The notes under the pieces are model-generated. The model saw only the letters and a list, made by a program, of their open reading frames with translations, was not told where the DNA came from and searched no databases. A program made the position numbers and the translations under genes. 64,000 bases of DNA from Verrucomicrobiota bacterium (GTDB lineage: Bacteria > Verrucomicrobiota > Verrucomicrobiia > Chthoniobacterales > Chthoniobacteraceae), in assembly GCA_009885995.1 (NCBI GenBank), contig VFJQ01000028.1:1-64000 (forward strand). Reading direction: 5' to 3'. Positions 36,023-44,239 of this stretch are shown here, piece by piece (the stretch's first letter is position 1; each line of letters starts with the position of its first letter).

Positions 36023-38776
36023 TCAGACCGTGAACGCGCGCTCGATGAGCGTCTTCTGCTCGATGTCGCTGAGGCCTTTCGAGCCGAGCGCGGGGCTCGC
36101 GGATTGTTTGCGGCCAGCGTAGTGCAGCTTGCGGGCGGCGAAGCCGGCGGCGTCGAGCTGGTCGCGCAGGCGGGGCATGAGGTGATTCCATGCGCCCATG
36201 TTCTGCGGTTCTTCCTGGCACCACACGAAGCGCGCGGCGTTCGGATATTTCGCGCACTCGGCCTTCAGCGCTTCCTTGTGCAGCGGGTAGAGCTGCTCGA
36301 CGCGGATGAGCGCGGTGTCGCCGATCTTCTGCTCGGTGCGGAAGTGCAGCAGGTCGTAGAAAACTTTGCCGGTGCAGAAGATCACGCGCTTGATCGCTTT
36401 CGCGTTCCCGACCGTGTCGTCGCCGATGATCTCGCGGAAGCGGCCGTGCGTGAAGTCCTCCAGCTTCGACGCCGCGGCTTCGAGGCGCAGCATCGACTTC
36501 GGCGTCATGAGGATGAGCGGCTTGGTGAAGGTCCGCTTCATCTGCCGGCGCAGCACGTGGAAATACTGCGCAGGCGTGGAGAGATGGCAGACCTGCATAT
36601 TCTTCTCCGCGCAGAGCTGGAGGAAGCGCTCGGGCCGCGCGCTGGAGTGCTCGGGGCCTTGTCCTTCGTAGCCGTGCGGCAGCAGCAGCACGAGGCCGCT
36701 CGCGCGCTGCCACTTGCTCTCCGCACTGGCGATGAATTGATCGACGACGACCTGCGCGCCATTTGCGAAGTCGCCGAACTGCGCCTCCCACAGGCAGAGC
36801 AGGCGCGGGTAGTTGAGCGAGTAGCCGTAATCAAAACCGAGCACGCCCTGCTCGCTGAGCAGCGAGTTGTAGATGCAGATGCGCGTGCCGCCTTCGTCGG
36901 CGAGCGCCTTGAGCGTGGACCAGCGTTCGCGCGTCTCGTCGTCATAGAGATACGAGTGGCGCTGCGTGAAAGTGCCACGCCGGCAGTCCTGCCCGCTGAG
37001 GCGCACCGGGATGCCTTCGAGCAGCAGGGAGCCGAACGCGAGCGCCTCGCCGTAGCTCCAGTCGAAGCCGTCGCCCTTCGCGAAAACCTGCGCGCGCTTA
37101 TCGAGGAAGAAGCGCTTGAGCTTCGAGTTCACGCGGAAGCCCGGCGGCGGTGTGGTGAGCGTCTGCACGATGTGCGCGAGCGTTTCCTTCGGCACCGCGG
37201 TGTCCACCGGGTCGTGGTTGTAGTCGGGCTGCTGCACCGCGGTGGAGCCGGTGAACTTGTTGCCCCCGATCGTCTTCGCCTCCACGAGCGCGGTCTCGAG
37301 TCGGCCGAGCAATTCCCTCTCGAGCGCCTGCAACTGCTCGGCAGTGAGCACGCCTTCGCTCACGAGCCGCTGCTGGAAAATCTTCGCCGCGCTCGCGTGG
37401 TCGTCCACGAGATCGTAGAGCGTCGGCTGCGTGTAGGCGGGCTCGTCCACTTCGTTGTGCCCGTGGCGCCGGTAACACACGAGGTCGATGACCACGTCGC
37501 GCTTGAACTGCTGCCGAAACTCGAACGCCAGCTCCGCGCAGTAGCGCACGGCGACCGGGTCATCGCCGTTCACGTGCAGGATCGGCGCCTCGATCATCTT
37601 CGCCACGTCGGTGCAATACTGCGTCGAGCGCGCATCCGCCGGCAGCGTGGTGAAGCCGATCTGATTGTTCACCACGATGTGGATCGTGCCGCCGATTTTG
37701 TAGCCCTGGAGCTGCGACATGTTCAGGCACTCGGCGACAACGCCCTGCCCCGCGAACGCCGCGTCGCCGTGAATGAGAATCGGCACCACGCGCGAGCGAT
37801 CCTCGCTGTCCTTGCGGATGCGCTGCCGCGCGCGCGCCATGCCCATCACGACCGGATTCACGATCTCGAGATGCGACGGATTCGCCGAGAGCCGCACCTC
37901 CACCTCCGCGCCGCTCGGCTTGATCACGCGCTTGTTCATGTAGCCGAGGTGATACTTCACATCGCCGTCGCCGAAGACCGACTCAGGGATGTAGTTCGGG
38001 TTAAATTCCTTGAGGAAGAGCGAGTAGGGCTTCTTCAAAAACTCGACGATCACCGCGAGTCGCCCGCGGTGCGCCATGCCCATGCAGAGCTCCTCGACCT
38101 TGTAGTGCGGGCAGTTTTCCAGCACGCCATCGAGCGCCGAGATGAGCGTCTCACCGCCCTCGACCGAGAAGCGCTTCACGCCCTGGAAGCGCGTGTGCAG
38201 GAAGCTCTCGAACATCTCGACCTTCATCAAGTGCCGCAGCATCCGCACTTTCGTCGTCGCATCGACCGACCACTGCTCGCGCGTCTCGATCTTCTCCCGC
38301 AGCCAGTTCCGCACTTTGGGATTCTGGATGTGCATGAACTCGAACCCGATGTTCGACGAATAGATCGCCTCCAGCTTCGCGATCATCTCGCGCAGCCGCA
38401 TCGCCTTCGCGCCGAGGAGGAATTTCGAGCTGACCGTGAGATCCAAATCCTTCTCGCCAAAGCCGAACTCGCTCAGCTTCAGCAGCGGATTCTCCGGCCG
38501 GTTCTTCGCGAGCGGGTCGGTGTGGGCGATCGTGTGGCCCATCGTGCGGTAGGCATACACGAGCCCATCCACGCGCGTCTGGAGCGGCGTCTCGCCGGCG
38601 GCGGTCTCCGGCGCCGTGGCCGCCGCGCCATTGGTCCCGGGCCGCGTGCTGCCGAGTTCGAAGCCCTCGAAGAAAGCCGCCCACGTCGCATCCACCGAGG
38701 CGGGATCTTTCCGCCATGCCTCGTAGTTTTGGTCGATGAGTTGAGCGTTGGACTGATTCGCGAAGAACAAAGCCAT
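36023..38776 (-). CDS. sucA: 2-oxoglutarate dehydrogenase E1 component
   Basis: Thiamine-diphosphate decarboxylase of the TCA cycle. The ATG at 38776 (MALFFANQSNAQLIDQNYEA) gives 917 residues; the frame runs 40 codons further upstream without family sequence. N-terminal E2-binding segment, then GMAHRGRLAVIVEFL near residue 225, the diphosphate-binding region HGDAAFAGQGVVAECLNMS near 335, and VVNNQIGFTT. The C-terminal pyrimidine-binding part includes FDYGYSLNYPRLLCLWEAQFGDF, ending in WCQEEPQNMGAW. Its 3' end faces the sucB-end copy, so sucB and sucA were once tail-to-tail. lpd (E3) is not in the window. Confidence 0.97.
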   Translation of the reverse strand: MALFFANQSNAQLIDQNYEAWRKDPASVDATWAAFFEGFELGSTRPGTNGAAATAPETAAGETPLQTRVDGLVYAYRTMGHTIAHTDPLAKNRPENPLLKLSEFGFGEKDLDLTVSSKFLLGAKAMRLREMIAKLEAIYSSNIGFEFMHIQNPKVRNWLREKIETREQWSVDATTKVRMLRHLMKVEMFESFLHTRFQGVKRFSVEGGETLISALDGVLENCPHYKVEELCMGMAHRGRLAVIVEFLKKPYSLFLKEFNPNYIPESVFGDGDVKYHLGYMNKRVIKPSGAEVEVRLSANPSHLEIVNPVVMGMARARQRIRKDSEDRSRVVPILIHGDAAFAGQGVVAECLNMSQLQGYKIGGTIHIVVNNQIGFTTLPADARSTQYCTDVAKMIEAPILHVNGDDPVAVRYCAELAFEFRQQFKRDVVIDLVCYRRHGHNEVDEPAYTQPTLYDLVDDHASAAKIFQQRLVSEGVLTAEQLQALERELLGRLETALVEAKTIGGNKFTGSTAVQQPDYNHDPVDTAVPKETLAHIVQTLTTPPPGFRVNSKLKRFFLDKRAQVFAKGDGFDWSYGEALAFGSLLLEGIPVRLSGQDCRRGTFTQRHSYLYDDETRERWSTLKALADEGGTRICIYNSLLSEQGVLGFDYGYSLNYPRLLCLWEAQFGDFANGAQVVVDQFIASAESKWQRASGLVLLLPHGYEGQGPEHSSARPERFLQLCAEKNMQVCHLSTPAQYFHVLRRQMKRTFTKPLILMTPKSMLRLEAAASKLEDFTHGRFREIIGDDTVGNAKAIKRVIFCTGKVFYDLLHFRTEQKIGDTALIRVEQLYPLHKEALKAECAKYPNAARFVWCQEEPQNMGAWNHLMPRLRDQLDAAGFAARKLHYAGRKQSASPALGSKGLSDIEQKTLIERAFTV

Positions 38777-38871
38777 TGTCCGCCGACCTTTGGCCAACTC
38801 GCCCCGCCGCGCAACGCTTCGCGCAAATTGCTTTTCTTGATCCGCGCGCCGCGGGCGCGGAGAACCGCACC

Positions 38872-40467
38872 GTGATCTCCCTCGACGCCGCCTCACGCCA
38901 ATACTGGCTCACGCGTTTCCTCATCCTGCGCTGGCTCGGCTTCATCTACGCCGTCGCCTTCCTCTGCGCCGCGCGGCAGATCGTCCCGCTCATCGGCGAG
39001 CACGGGCTCCTCCCCGTCGGCACGTATCTCGAAGCGGTGGAACACCACGCGCGCTCCCGCAGCGGAGCCTTCGCGATGATGCCCAGCCTGTTCTGGTTCG
39101 GCCACTCCGACGCCGCGCTCCTCACGTGGGCGTGGATCGGCTTCGCTCTCGCCGTCGTCGTCATGTGCGGCTTCGCCAACTCCCTCATCATGACCGCGCT
39201 CTGGGCGATCTACATGTCGTTCATCCACGTCGGCCAGGAATGGTATGGCTACGGCTGGGAGACGCAGCTCCTCGAGACGGGGTTCCTCGCCATCTTCCTC
39301 TGCCCGCTGCTCGACCCGCGGCCCTTTCCTCGGCACCCGCCTGCGGTGCTCGTCATCTGGATGTATCGCTGGCTCGGCTTCCGCATCATGCTCGGCGCGG
39401 GGCTCATCAAAATCCGCGGCGACGAATGCTGGCGCGATCTCACGTGCCTCTCCTTCCACTACCTCACGCAGCCCATCCCAAACCCGCTCAGCCGCGCGCT
39501 CCACGAGATGCCGCTGTGGTTTCACAAGTTCGGCGTGCTCTGGAATCACTTCGTCGAGTTGATCGTCCCGTGGTTCGCCTTCGGCCCGCGCACCGCGCGC
39601 CACCTCGCCGGCGCGCTCATGGTCAGCTTCCAGTTCATCCTCATCGCGAGCGGCAATCTCTCCTTCCTCAACTGGCTCACCGTCGTCCCCTTCCTCGCCT
39701 GCTTCGACGACTCCCTGCTCGCGCGCTTCATCCCCGGAGTTGTTGGTAGGGGCGGCTGTCCCCAGCCGTCCGCGCGGCGCGGTGGGGACACCGCGCCCTA
39801 CCTTCGCTGGTTCCGCTGGATCGATGCTCGCGACTCCGCTCCGCCGCCCGGCACCGCCGCGACCGCGACCGTCTTCTGCCTCGCCCTGCTCGTCGCCTTC
39901 CTCAGCCTCGATCCCGTCGCGAACCTCTTCTCCACGCGCCAGGCGATGAACCGCTCCTTCGACCCGCTCCACCTCGTGAACACCTACGGCGCATTCGGCA
40001 GCGTCGGCCGCGAGCGGCGCGAGATCGTCTTCGAAGGCACGCGCGACACCGTCCTCACCGACCGCACCGAATGGCGCGAATACGACTTCCCCGCCAAGCC
40101 CGGCGACCCGCGCCGCGCGCCGCGCATCGTCGCCCCGTATCAGCCGCGGCTCGACTGGTCGATCTGGTTCGCCGCCATGGCCACACCCGAGCATTACCCG
40201 TGGACCGTCCACTTCGTCTGGAAACTCCTGCACAACGACCCCGGCACGCTCAGCCTGCTCGCCACGAACCCCTTCCCCGACGACCCGCCGCGCTACATCC
40301 GCGCGCGCTACTACCGCTACGAATTCGCCCCGCCCGACGAGCGCCGCCGCACCTACTGGAAGCGCACCGAACTCGGCCTCTGGCTCCCGCCGCTCTCCGC
40401 GGAAGACCCCGCGCTACGCCAATTCCTCGTCGCGCACCGCTGGCTGCCGCCCGATCCGGCGCGCTGA
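38872..40467 (+). CDS. Lipase maturation factor-family membrane protein
   Basis: The GTG at 38872 (V-ISLDAASRQYWLTRFLIL) gives 531 residues; an earlier TTG exists at 38776 but would overlap the sucA start. The family homologue fits: RWLGFIYAVAFLCAARQIVPLIGEHG-LLPV, several TMs, GAGLIKIRGDECWRDLTCL, then a soluble C-terminal half with DWSIWFAAMATPE. In animals LMF1 folds secreted lipases; bacterial members lie in the inner membrane and their client is unknown. It is divergent from sucA. A 58-bp palindromic element lies in frame inside it (39745-39802), adding GRGGCPQPSARRGGDTAPY. Confidence 0.88.
   Translation: MISLDAASRQYWLTRFLILRWLGFIYAVAFLCAARQIVPLIGEHGLLPVGTYLEAVEHHARSRSGAFAMMPSLFWFGHSDAALLTWAWIGFALAVVVMCGFANSLIMTALWAIYMSFIHVGQEWYGYGWETQLLETGFLAIFLCPLLDPRPFPRHPPAVLVIWMYRWLGFRIMLGAGLIKIRGDECWRDLTCLSFHYLTQPIPNPLSRALHEMPLWFHKFGVLWNHFVELIVPWFAFGPRTARHLAGALMVSFQFILIASGNLSFLNWLTVVPFLACFDDSLLARFIPGVVGRGGCPQPSARRGGDTAPYLRWFRWIDARDSAPPPGTAATATVFCLALLVAFLSLDPVANLFSTRQAMNRSFDPLHLVNTYGAFGSVGRERREIVFEGTRDTVLTDRTEWREYDFPAKPGDPRRAPRIVAPYQPRLDWSIWFAAMATPEHYPWTVHFVWKLLHNDPGTLSLLATNPFPDDPPRYIRARYYRYEFAPPDERRRTYWKRTELGLWLPPLSAEDPALRQFLVAHRWLPPDPAR
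39745..39802. repeat. 58-bp imperfect palindrome in frame within the LMF-family gene
   Basis: Arms of 20 bases: GGTAGGGGCGGCTGTCCCCA at 39745-39764 and the complement of GGTAGGGCGCGGTGTCCCCA at 39783-39802. It reads through in the gene's frame. The composition (Gly, Arg, Pro, Cys-rich) breaks the family sequence between two parts of the protein. The form is that of a dispersed palindromic intergenic element which has inserted in a gene. Confidence 0.75.
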
Positions 40468-40736
40468 TCTCCCGTGCTCCGGCCCGCGCACGAAGCAGCG
40501 ACGCCCTACGGCGCCGCCATCACCTTCAGCCGCATGTAGCGCTGCCCCGCCGTGGCCGGGGTGAAGTTGTCGCGCACCCGCCGGCCGCGTCCACGTTTCA
40601 GCTTGCCTGCGGCACGGCCCACGGACATCCCTCCCGCATGGCCGCACGCCTCCACACTCCCGACGACCGCCCGAGCCCCATGGCCGGGTCGCTCGCGCCG
40701 TTCGTGTGGGGCATCGAGGAAGGTTTCTAGATCGGC
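40468..40736. other. Gap before the accessory region, possible gene remnants
   Basis: No intact gene. On the minus strand a frame ending at 40506 reads FTPATAGQRYMRLKVMAAP, which looks like a C terminus left over from a larger gene. On the plus strand a frame ending at 40730 reads GSLAPFVWGIEEGF, faintly like the first residues of a type I modification subunit. Both are weak impressions. I would treat this as rearranged DNA at the edge of the restriction-modification locus. Confidence 0.3.
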
Positions 40737-41705
40737 ATGTCCCATCTCGGTTCCATTCACACCTACCGCTCCGAGGTGGATCAAATCATCCGCTTCGGCG
40801 GCAGCACGCGCGAGACGACCATCCGCCGCGCCTTCTCCAGCCTCATCAACGCCTACGCCCGCCCGCGCGATCTGCTGCTAATCGAGGAGCTGGATTACTA
40901 CAATCCCGAGCGCAAGAAGCGCGTCACACCCGACGGCACCCTGAAGAACATCCTCCGCCTCGACCACGGCTTTTGGGAGAGCAAGGACACCGACGACGAC
41001 CTCGACGAGGAGATCGCCATCAAGTTCGCCAAGGGCTACCCGGACTCGAACATCCTCTTCGAGGACTCCCAGCGCGCCGTGCTCTGGCAGGATGGACGGC
41101 ACATCGGCGACGCAGCGTTCACGAGTGACGACGCTCTCGACGAACTCCTCACCGCCTTCGTCAGCCGCGAGCCGGAGGAAGTCCGCGAGTTCAAGAAAGC
41201 CGTCGAGACCTTCAAGGGCGACATCCCGACCATCGCCGCCACCCTGCGCACCATGATCGTCGGCGAGGGGAAAAAGAACGCCGCCTTCCGCACGCGCCGC
41301 AGCGCCTTCCTCGATCTCTGCCGCACCGCCATCAATCCCGCCGTCACGCCCGACGACGTGGACGAGATGCTCATCCAGCACATCCTCACCGAGGAAATCT
41401 TCATCTCCATCTTCAGCGACACTCAGACGCTGGAGGAAAACAGCGTCGCCCGCGAGCTGCGCGAGGTGGAGGCCACCTTCTTCACCGGTGCCACCAAGCG
41501 CGAGACGCTCGGCCGGATCAAACACTACTACGAGTGCATCAAGGCCCAGGCCACGAGCATCGTCAGCCACCGCGAGAAGCAGACCTTCCTCAAGGTCATC
41601 TACGAAAACTTCTACACAAAACTATCGGGGTCTCGAAACTCCTCGCTTGCTCGGATCGGTTCGCCGACTTTACATCGCGCGAAAACCCCTGCTGCATTCG
41701 TTTAA
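40737..41705 (+). pseudogene. N-terminal remnant of a type ISP-like restriction-modification enzyme
   Basis: The first about 295 residues match large single-chain restriction-modification enzymes. They contain EVDQIIRFGGSTRETTIRRA, KPDGT-type PDGTLKNILRLDHGFWESKD, DLDEEIAIKFAKGYPDSNIL, LIQHILTEEIFISIF and REKQTFLKVIYENFY. The nuclease-like first domain is therefore present. The family continues KAYNPKAADRLGIVYTP into the methylase, but here the sequence changes to unrelated residues after ENFYTK and stops at 41705. The matching C-terminal end lies 1.5 kb further on. The methylase, helicase or target-recognition parts are missing. Confidence 0.85.
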
Positions 41706-41709
41706 TCCA

Positions 41710-42324
41710 ATGGCGATCGATCTTCCAAACCTCAGTTCATCAACAAGCACGCGCATCGTGGCGTGTGGAGCTGTTTACACCGAGGAAAAGGCCGTCCGCG
41801 AATGGTTGAAGACGCGACGACACATGATCGCCGCCTACAAAAAGGGAGGGGCACGACATTTTGTCCGGCTCATGACCGGAGGCCGCAAGGACCGGCATTT
41901 TCATTTCGAGGTTGCATTGGCAAAATGGTTCCCTGCCGATGCTCAGCCCACAGTGACCTCAAAGGTTTCAGAAATCCAAGAAGCCGCTTCTGATCTCTTG
42001 GGTGCCAAGCTCGATTTGAATCTCAGCTGCGATTTCTCGATTGAGTTCAACAAACTCCCGGAGGGCGGCCCGATTCGCCTGTTGTCAGCTGAAACTCGGG
42101 CAGCCGGAACGGCGGTTCAGCTTACGGCTGGCGTGTTATCCGTCTCGGGATCGCGGATCAACGAAATCGCGTGGTCGCGATATAATGAAAACATGGTGAT
42201 GATTACGCTTGAGGCTCAACTTGATTTGAATGTTGCTCCCAAATACCTATTAGAGGGCCAAGAGTTGATGGAAAGATTCTTTCGCGTTCTCGTTTTAGGC
42301 CAGCCAACGCCTGTAGAAGTGTAA
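41710..42324 (+). CDS. Cassette gene 1, unknown 204-residue protein
   Basis: Starts at ATG 41710 (MAIDLPNLSSSTSTRIVACG), five bases after the broken enzyme frame. No family recognised. It has basic helices (KTRRHMIAAYKKGGARHFVR), a segment rich in charged residues, and a beta-rich C terminus (ENMVMITLEAQLDLN). GC is visibly lower than around it, and codons such as AAA and TTG are more frequent. It ends 7 bp before the next gene, so the three genes form an operon. It could be the effector of the cassette or an added regulator; nothing decides it. Confidence 0.75.
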   Translation: MAIDLPNLSSSTSTRIVACGAVYTEEKAVREWLKTRRHMIAAYKKGGARHFVRLMTGGRKDRHFHFEVALAKWFPADAQPTVTSKVSEIQEAASDLLGAKLDLNLSCDFSIEFNKLPEGGPIRLLSAETRAAGTAVQLTAGVLSVSGSRINEIAWSRYNENMVMITLEAQLDLNVAPKYLLEGQELMERFFRVLVLGQPTPVEV

Positions 42325-42331
42325 TACGACC

Positions 42332-42898
42332 ATGCCTTTGCCAGAACGCTTAAAAGCATTTGAAATAGGATCACCCAGGTGGCGCGACGAGACGGATCTT
42401 GGACTCGAGCCGTCCCTCGAAGGAAGGTTTGCCGGACGCTGCCTCATGCACGTTCCGCGAACTCAGCCGGAGTTCTTTGTTTCCGAAAGTCCTGACGATC
42501 TTGCGAGCGTCTTCGTCTCGTTTGCCAAGGACATACATGGCAAAGTCGAGACCGAACTTCGAGTCGGCATCCTCGAAAAAGTCGTTTTAGAACTTAGACA
42601 TTGCCTTGCGGAGCTAGCGAGTCGGCAGACCATCACGGTGCCAATTGTTTCGCTTGCGCCAGAACCTTTCACCTTGAGGCGGCCTATCTTCATTGTCGTG
42701 CAACCAGAGGGCGATGAGTTTTCCGCCACGTTCTTCGATGCCAATATCAACGCTTCTGGCGATACCCAAACTGAAGCCGTCGATAATCTGAAAGAAATCC
42801 TAGTTAGCACCTACCGGCGGTTTTCTGCTTTGGGTGAAGGCAAACTCGGTCCGGGACCGCGGAAGCAGTTGGCCGTTCTGCAATCTGTCATCAAGTAG
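42332..42898 (+). CDS. Cassette gene 2, HicB-like C-terminal domain protein
   Basis: 188 residues. The N-terminal two thirds are unassigned. The last about 70 residues resemble HicB/UPF0150 antitoxins: FIVVQPEGDEFSATFFDANI followed by NASGDTQTEAVDNLKEIL, the 'strand, D, SGDT-EA-NLKE helix' pattern of the partial RNase H fold. HicB-type proteins usually neutralise a small toxin encoded next to them. Here the 92-residue gene follows after 10 bp. No DNA-binding tail is obvious; the end is GPGPRKQLAVLQSVIK. Low-GC composition as in gene 1. Confidence 0.75.
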   Translation: MPLPERLKAFEIGSPRWRDETDLGLEPSLEGRFAGRCLMHVPRTQPEFFVSESPDDLASVFVSFAKDIHGKVETELRVGILEKVVLELRHCLAELASRQTITVPIVSLAPEPFTLRRPIFIVVQPEGDEFSATFFDANINASGDTQTEAVDNLKEILVSTYRRFSALGEGKLGPGPRKQLAVLQSVIK

Positions 42899-42908
42899 AG
42901 CCTTAATT

Positions 42909-43187
42909 ATGGCTCGGATCATCACAAAGGAGCACGCGGTTAAGATCGCCAAGAAGCTGAAAGCCAGCACTCGCGAGGAAAAGGCGCACTCATATGCTGA
43001 GATTTTCCACGAAGGGAAATTGATTGCCTGGTTTGGAATCCGGCGGGGATCCGAGAAAGACAAGGGTCATGACCATGTTCAAAAAGACCTTCACGTAAAC
43101 GGTCATCAGGCACGCCTTTTGGCGGCGTGCCCCTTATCGCGAGAAGATTGGTTGGAGATCATGAAGGAGAAGGATCTTCTGGATTGA
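42909..43187 (+). CDS. Cassette gene 3, 92-residue putative toxin-like protein
   Basis: Start at ATG 42909 (MARIITKEHAVKIAKKLKAS) rather than the longer frame. The N-terminal basic helix is followed by SYAEIFHEGKLIAWFGIRRG, SEKDKGHDHVQKDLHVNGHQ and CPLSREDWLEIMKEKDLLD. The GHDHxxKDLH segment contributes three histidines and an Asp close together, suggesting a metal or RNA-cleaving site. I recall small proteins of this type encoded beside HicB-like genes, but it is not classical HicA. Predicted job: toxin of the cassette (inference). Confidence 0.7.
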   Translation: MARIITKEHAVKIAKKLKASTREEKAHSYAEIFHEGKLIAWFGIRRGSEKDKGHDHVQKDLHVNGHQARLLAACPLSREDWLEIMKEKDLLD

Positions 43188-43231
43188 GGTAAAATAGAAA
43201 CACCGCGCGCACGCCGTTTTCGTCGTCCACT

Positions 43232-43819
43232 GTGGAGATCAGATCCAAGCGCGACCTTTTCCACTACACCTACGCCGTGCTGCACCACCCGGCCTACCGC
43301 GCGAAATACGAGGTGAACCTCAAGCGCGAGTTCCCGCGGCTGCCGTTTTACGAGGGCTTCCGCCAGTGGGCCGGGTGGGGCCGCACGCTCATGGACCTGC
43401 ACCTCGGCTACGAACAGGCCGCGCCCTTCCCGCTCACCCGCGAGGACCGCAAGGAACCCGTGAGCAAACAGCCCGACCTGTTGCCCGACGAACGCGCCAA
43501 GCCGAAGCGCCTGCTGGACGAAAAGCCCGCGCTGAAGCCGCGGCTCAAGGCGCTGAAGGACACGGGCGAGATCGAGATCGACGCCACGACCACGCTGCGC
43601 GGCATCCCGCCCGAGGCGTGGGATTACAAGCTCGGCAACCGCAGCGCGCTGGAGTGGGTGCTCGACCAGTGGAAAGAGCACAAGATCAGCGACCCGACGG
43701 TGGCGGAGAAGTTCAACACCTACCGCTTCGCCGACTACAAGGAACCGGTGATCGACCTGCTCCACCGCGTCTGCACGGTGAGCGTGGAGACGATGAAGAT
43801 CGTGCGGGCGATGGCGTGA
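43232..43819 (+). pseudogene. C-terminal remnant of the type ISP-like restriction-modification enzyme
   Basis: Begins with GTG 43232 (VEIRSKRDLFHYTYAVLHHP). The sequence then matches the last about 190 residues of the same enzyme type as the fragment at 40737: AYRAKYEVNLKREFPRLPFY, TTTLRGIPPEAWDYKLGNRS-ALEW and FNTYRFADYKEPVIDLLHRV plus CTVSVETMKIV. Strand and order agree with the N-terminal remnant, so one gene was split by the cassette and the central catalytic domains were lost. Confidence 0.85.
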
Positions 43820-43904
43820 GTAGGGGAGGCGTGGAACAATCCGCGCCTTCTCTGTAACCGGCTCCGGACTTCAGAAGCGTGGAACATACCCGGTAACGGC
43901 CAGA

Positions 43905-44075
43905 CCCGGCGTCTGCGTGGGGCCACCCGGCGTCTGCGCTGGGCTACCCGGCGTCTGTGCGTGGCTACCCGGCGTCTGTGCTGGGCCACCCGGCGTCTGC
44001 GTGTGGCTACCCGGCGTCTGCGCGGGGTCACCCGGCGTCTGCGCTGGGCCACCCGGCGTCTGCGTGGGGCTGCCC
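43905..44075. repeat. 21-bp minisatellite, about eight units
   Basis: Copies of CCCGGCGTCTG start every 21 bases at 43905, 43926, 43947, 43968, 43989, 44010, 44031 and 44052, with a partial ninth at 44073. The consensus is close to CCCGGCGTCTGCGYKGGGCYA. All six frames are open for a while and give heptapeptide repeats (for example AQTPGSP), but none has a start or neighbour that makes it a gene. It is not a CRISPR array, since there are no spacers. The rest of 43820-44239 holds only a small GC hairpin near 44188-44207. Confidence 0.9.
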
Positions 44076-44239
44076 GGCGGGCGGGTGGCGGCGTGGAGGT
44101 GCTGGGTCGGGCGGTGGAGGGGGCTATTTAGGGCTTGTGGGGGGCGGGAGCGGTTCGCTAGACGGGCGGGGCTGGCTGCCGTATTCCTCGCGAAGGTTTG
44201 CGAGGGGTGGCCGGTGTTTAACCTCCATCCAAACCGAAC

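Noticed and set aside
38776..38871. TTG at 38776 as start of the LMF-family gene
   Set aside because: It would overlap the sucA start codon on the other strand and adds residues without membrane or family character; GTG at 38872 fits better.
36104..38875. 923-codon open frame on the plus strand opposite sucA
   Set aside because: It lies entirely on the antisense of a clear sucA gene, has His/Arg/Glu-rich composition typical of antisense frames in GC-rich DNA and no family resemblance.
43905..44075. CRISPR array
   Set aside because: The 21-bp units are contiguous with no unique spacers and no cas genes are nearby. The 42-bp array at 161-328 fails for the same reason.
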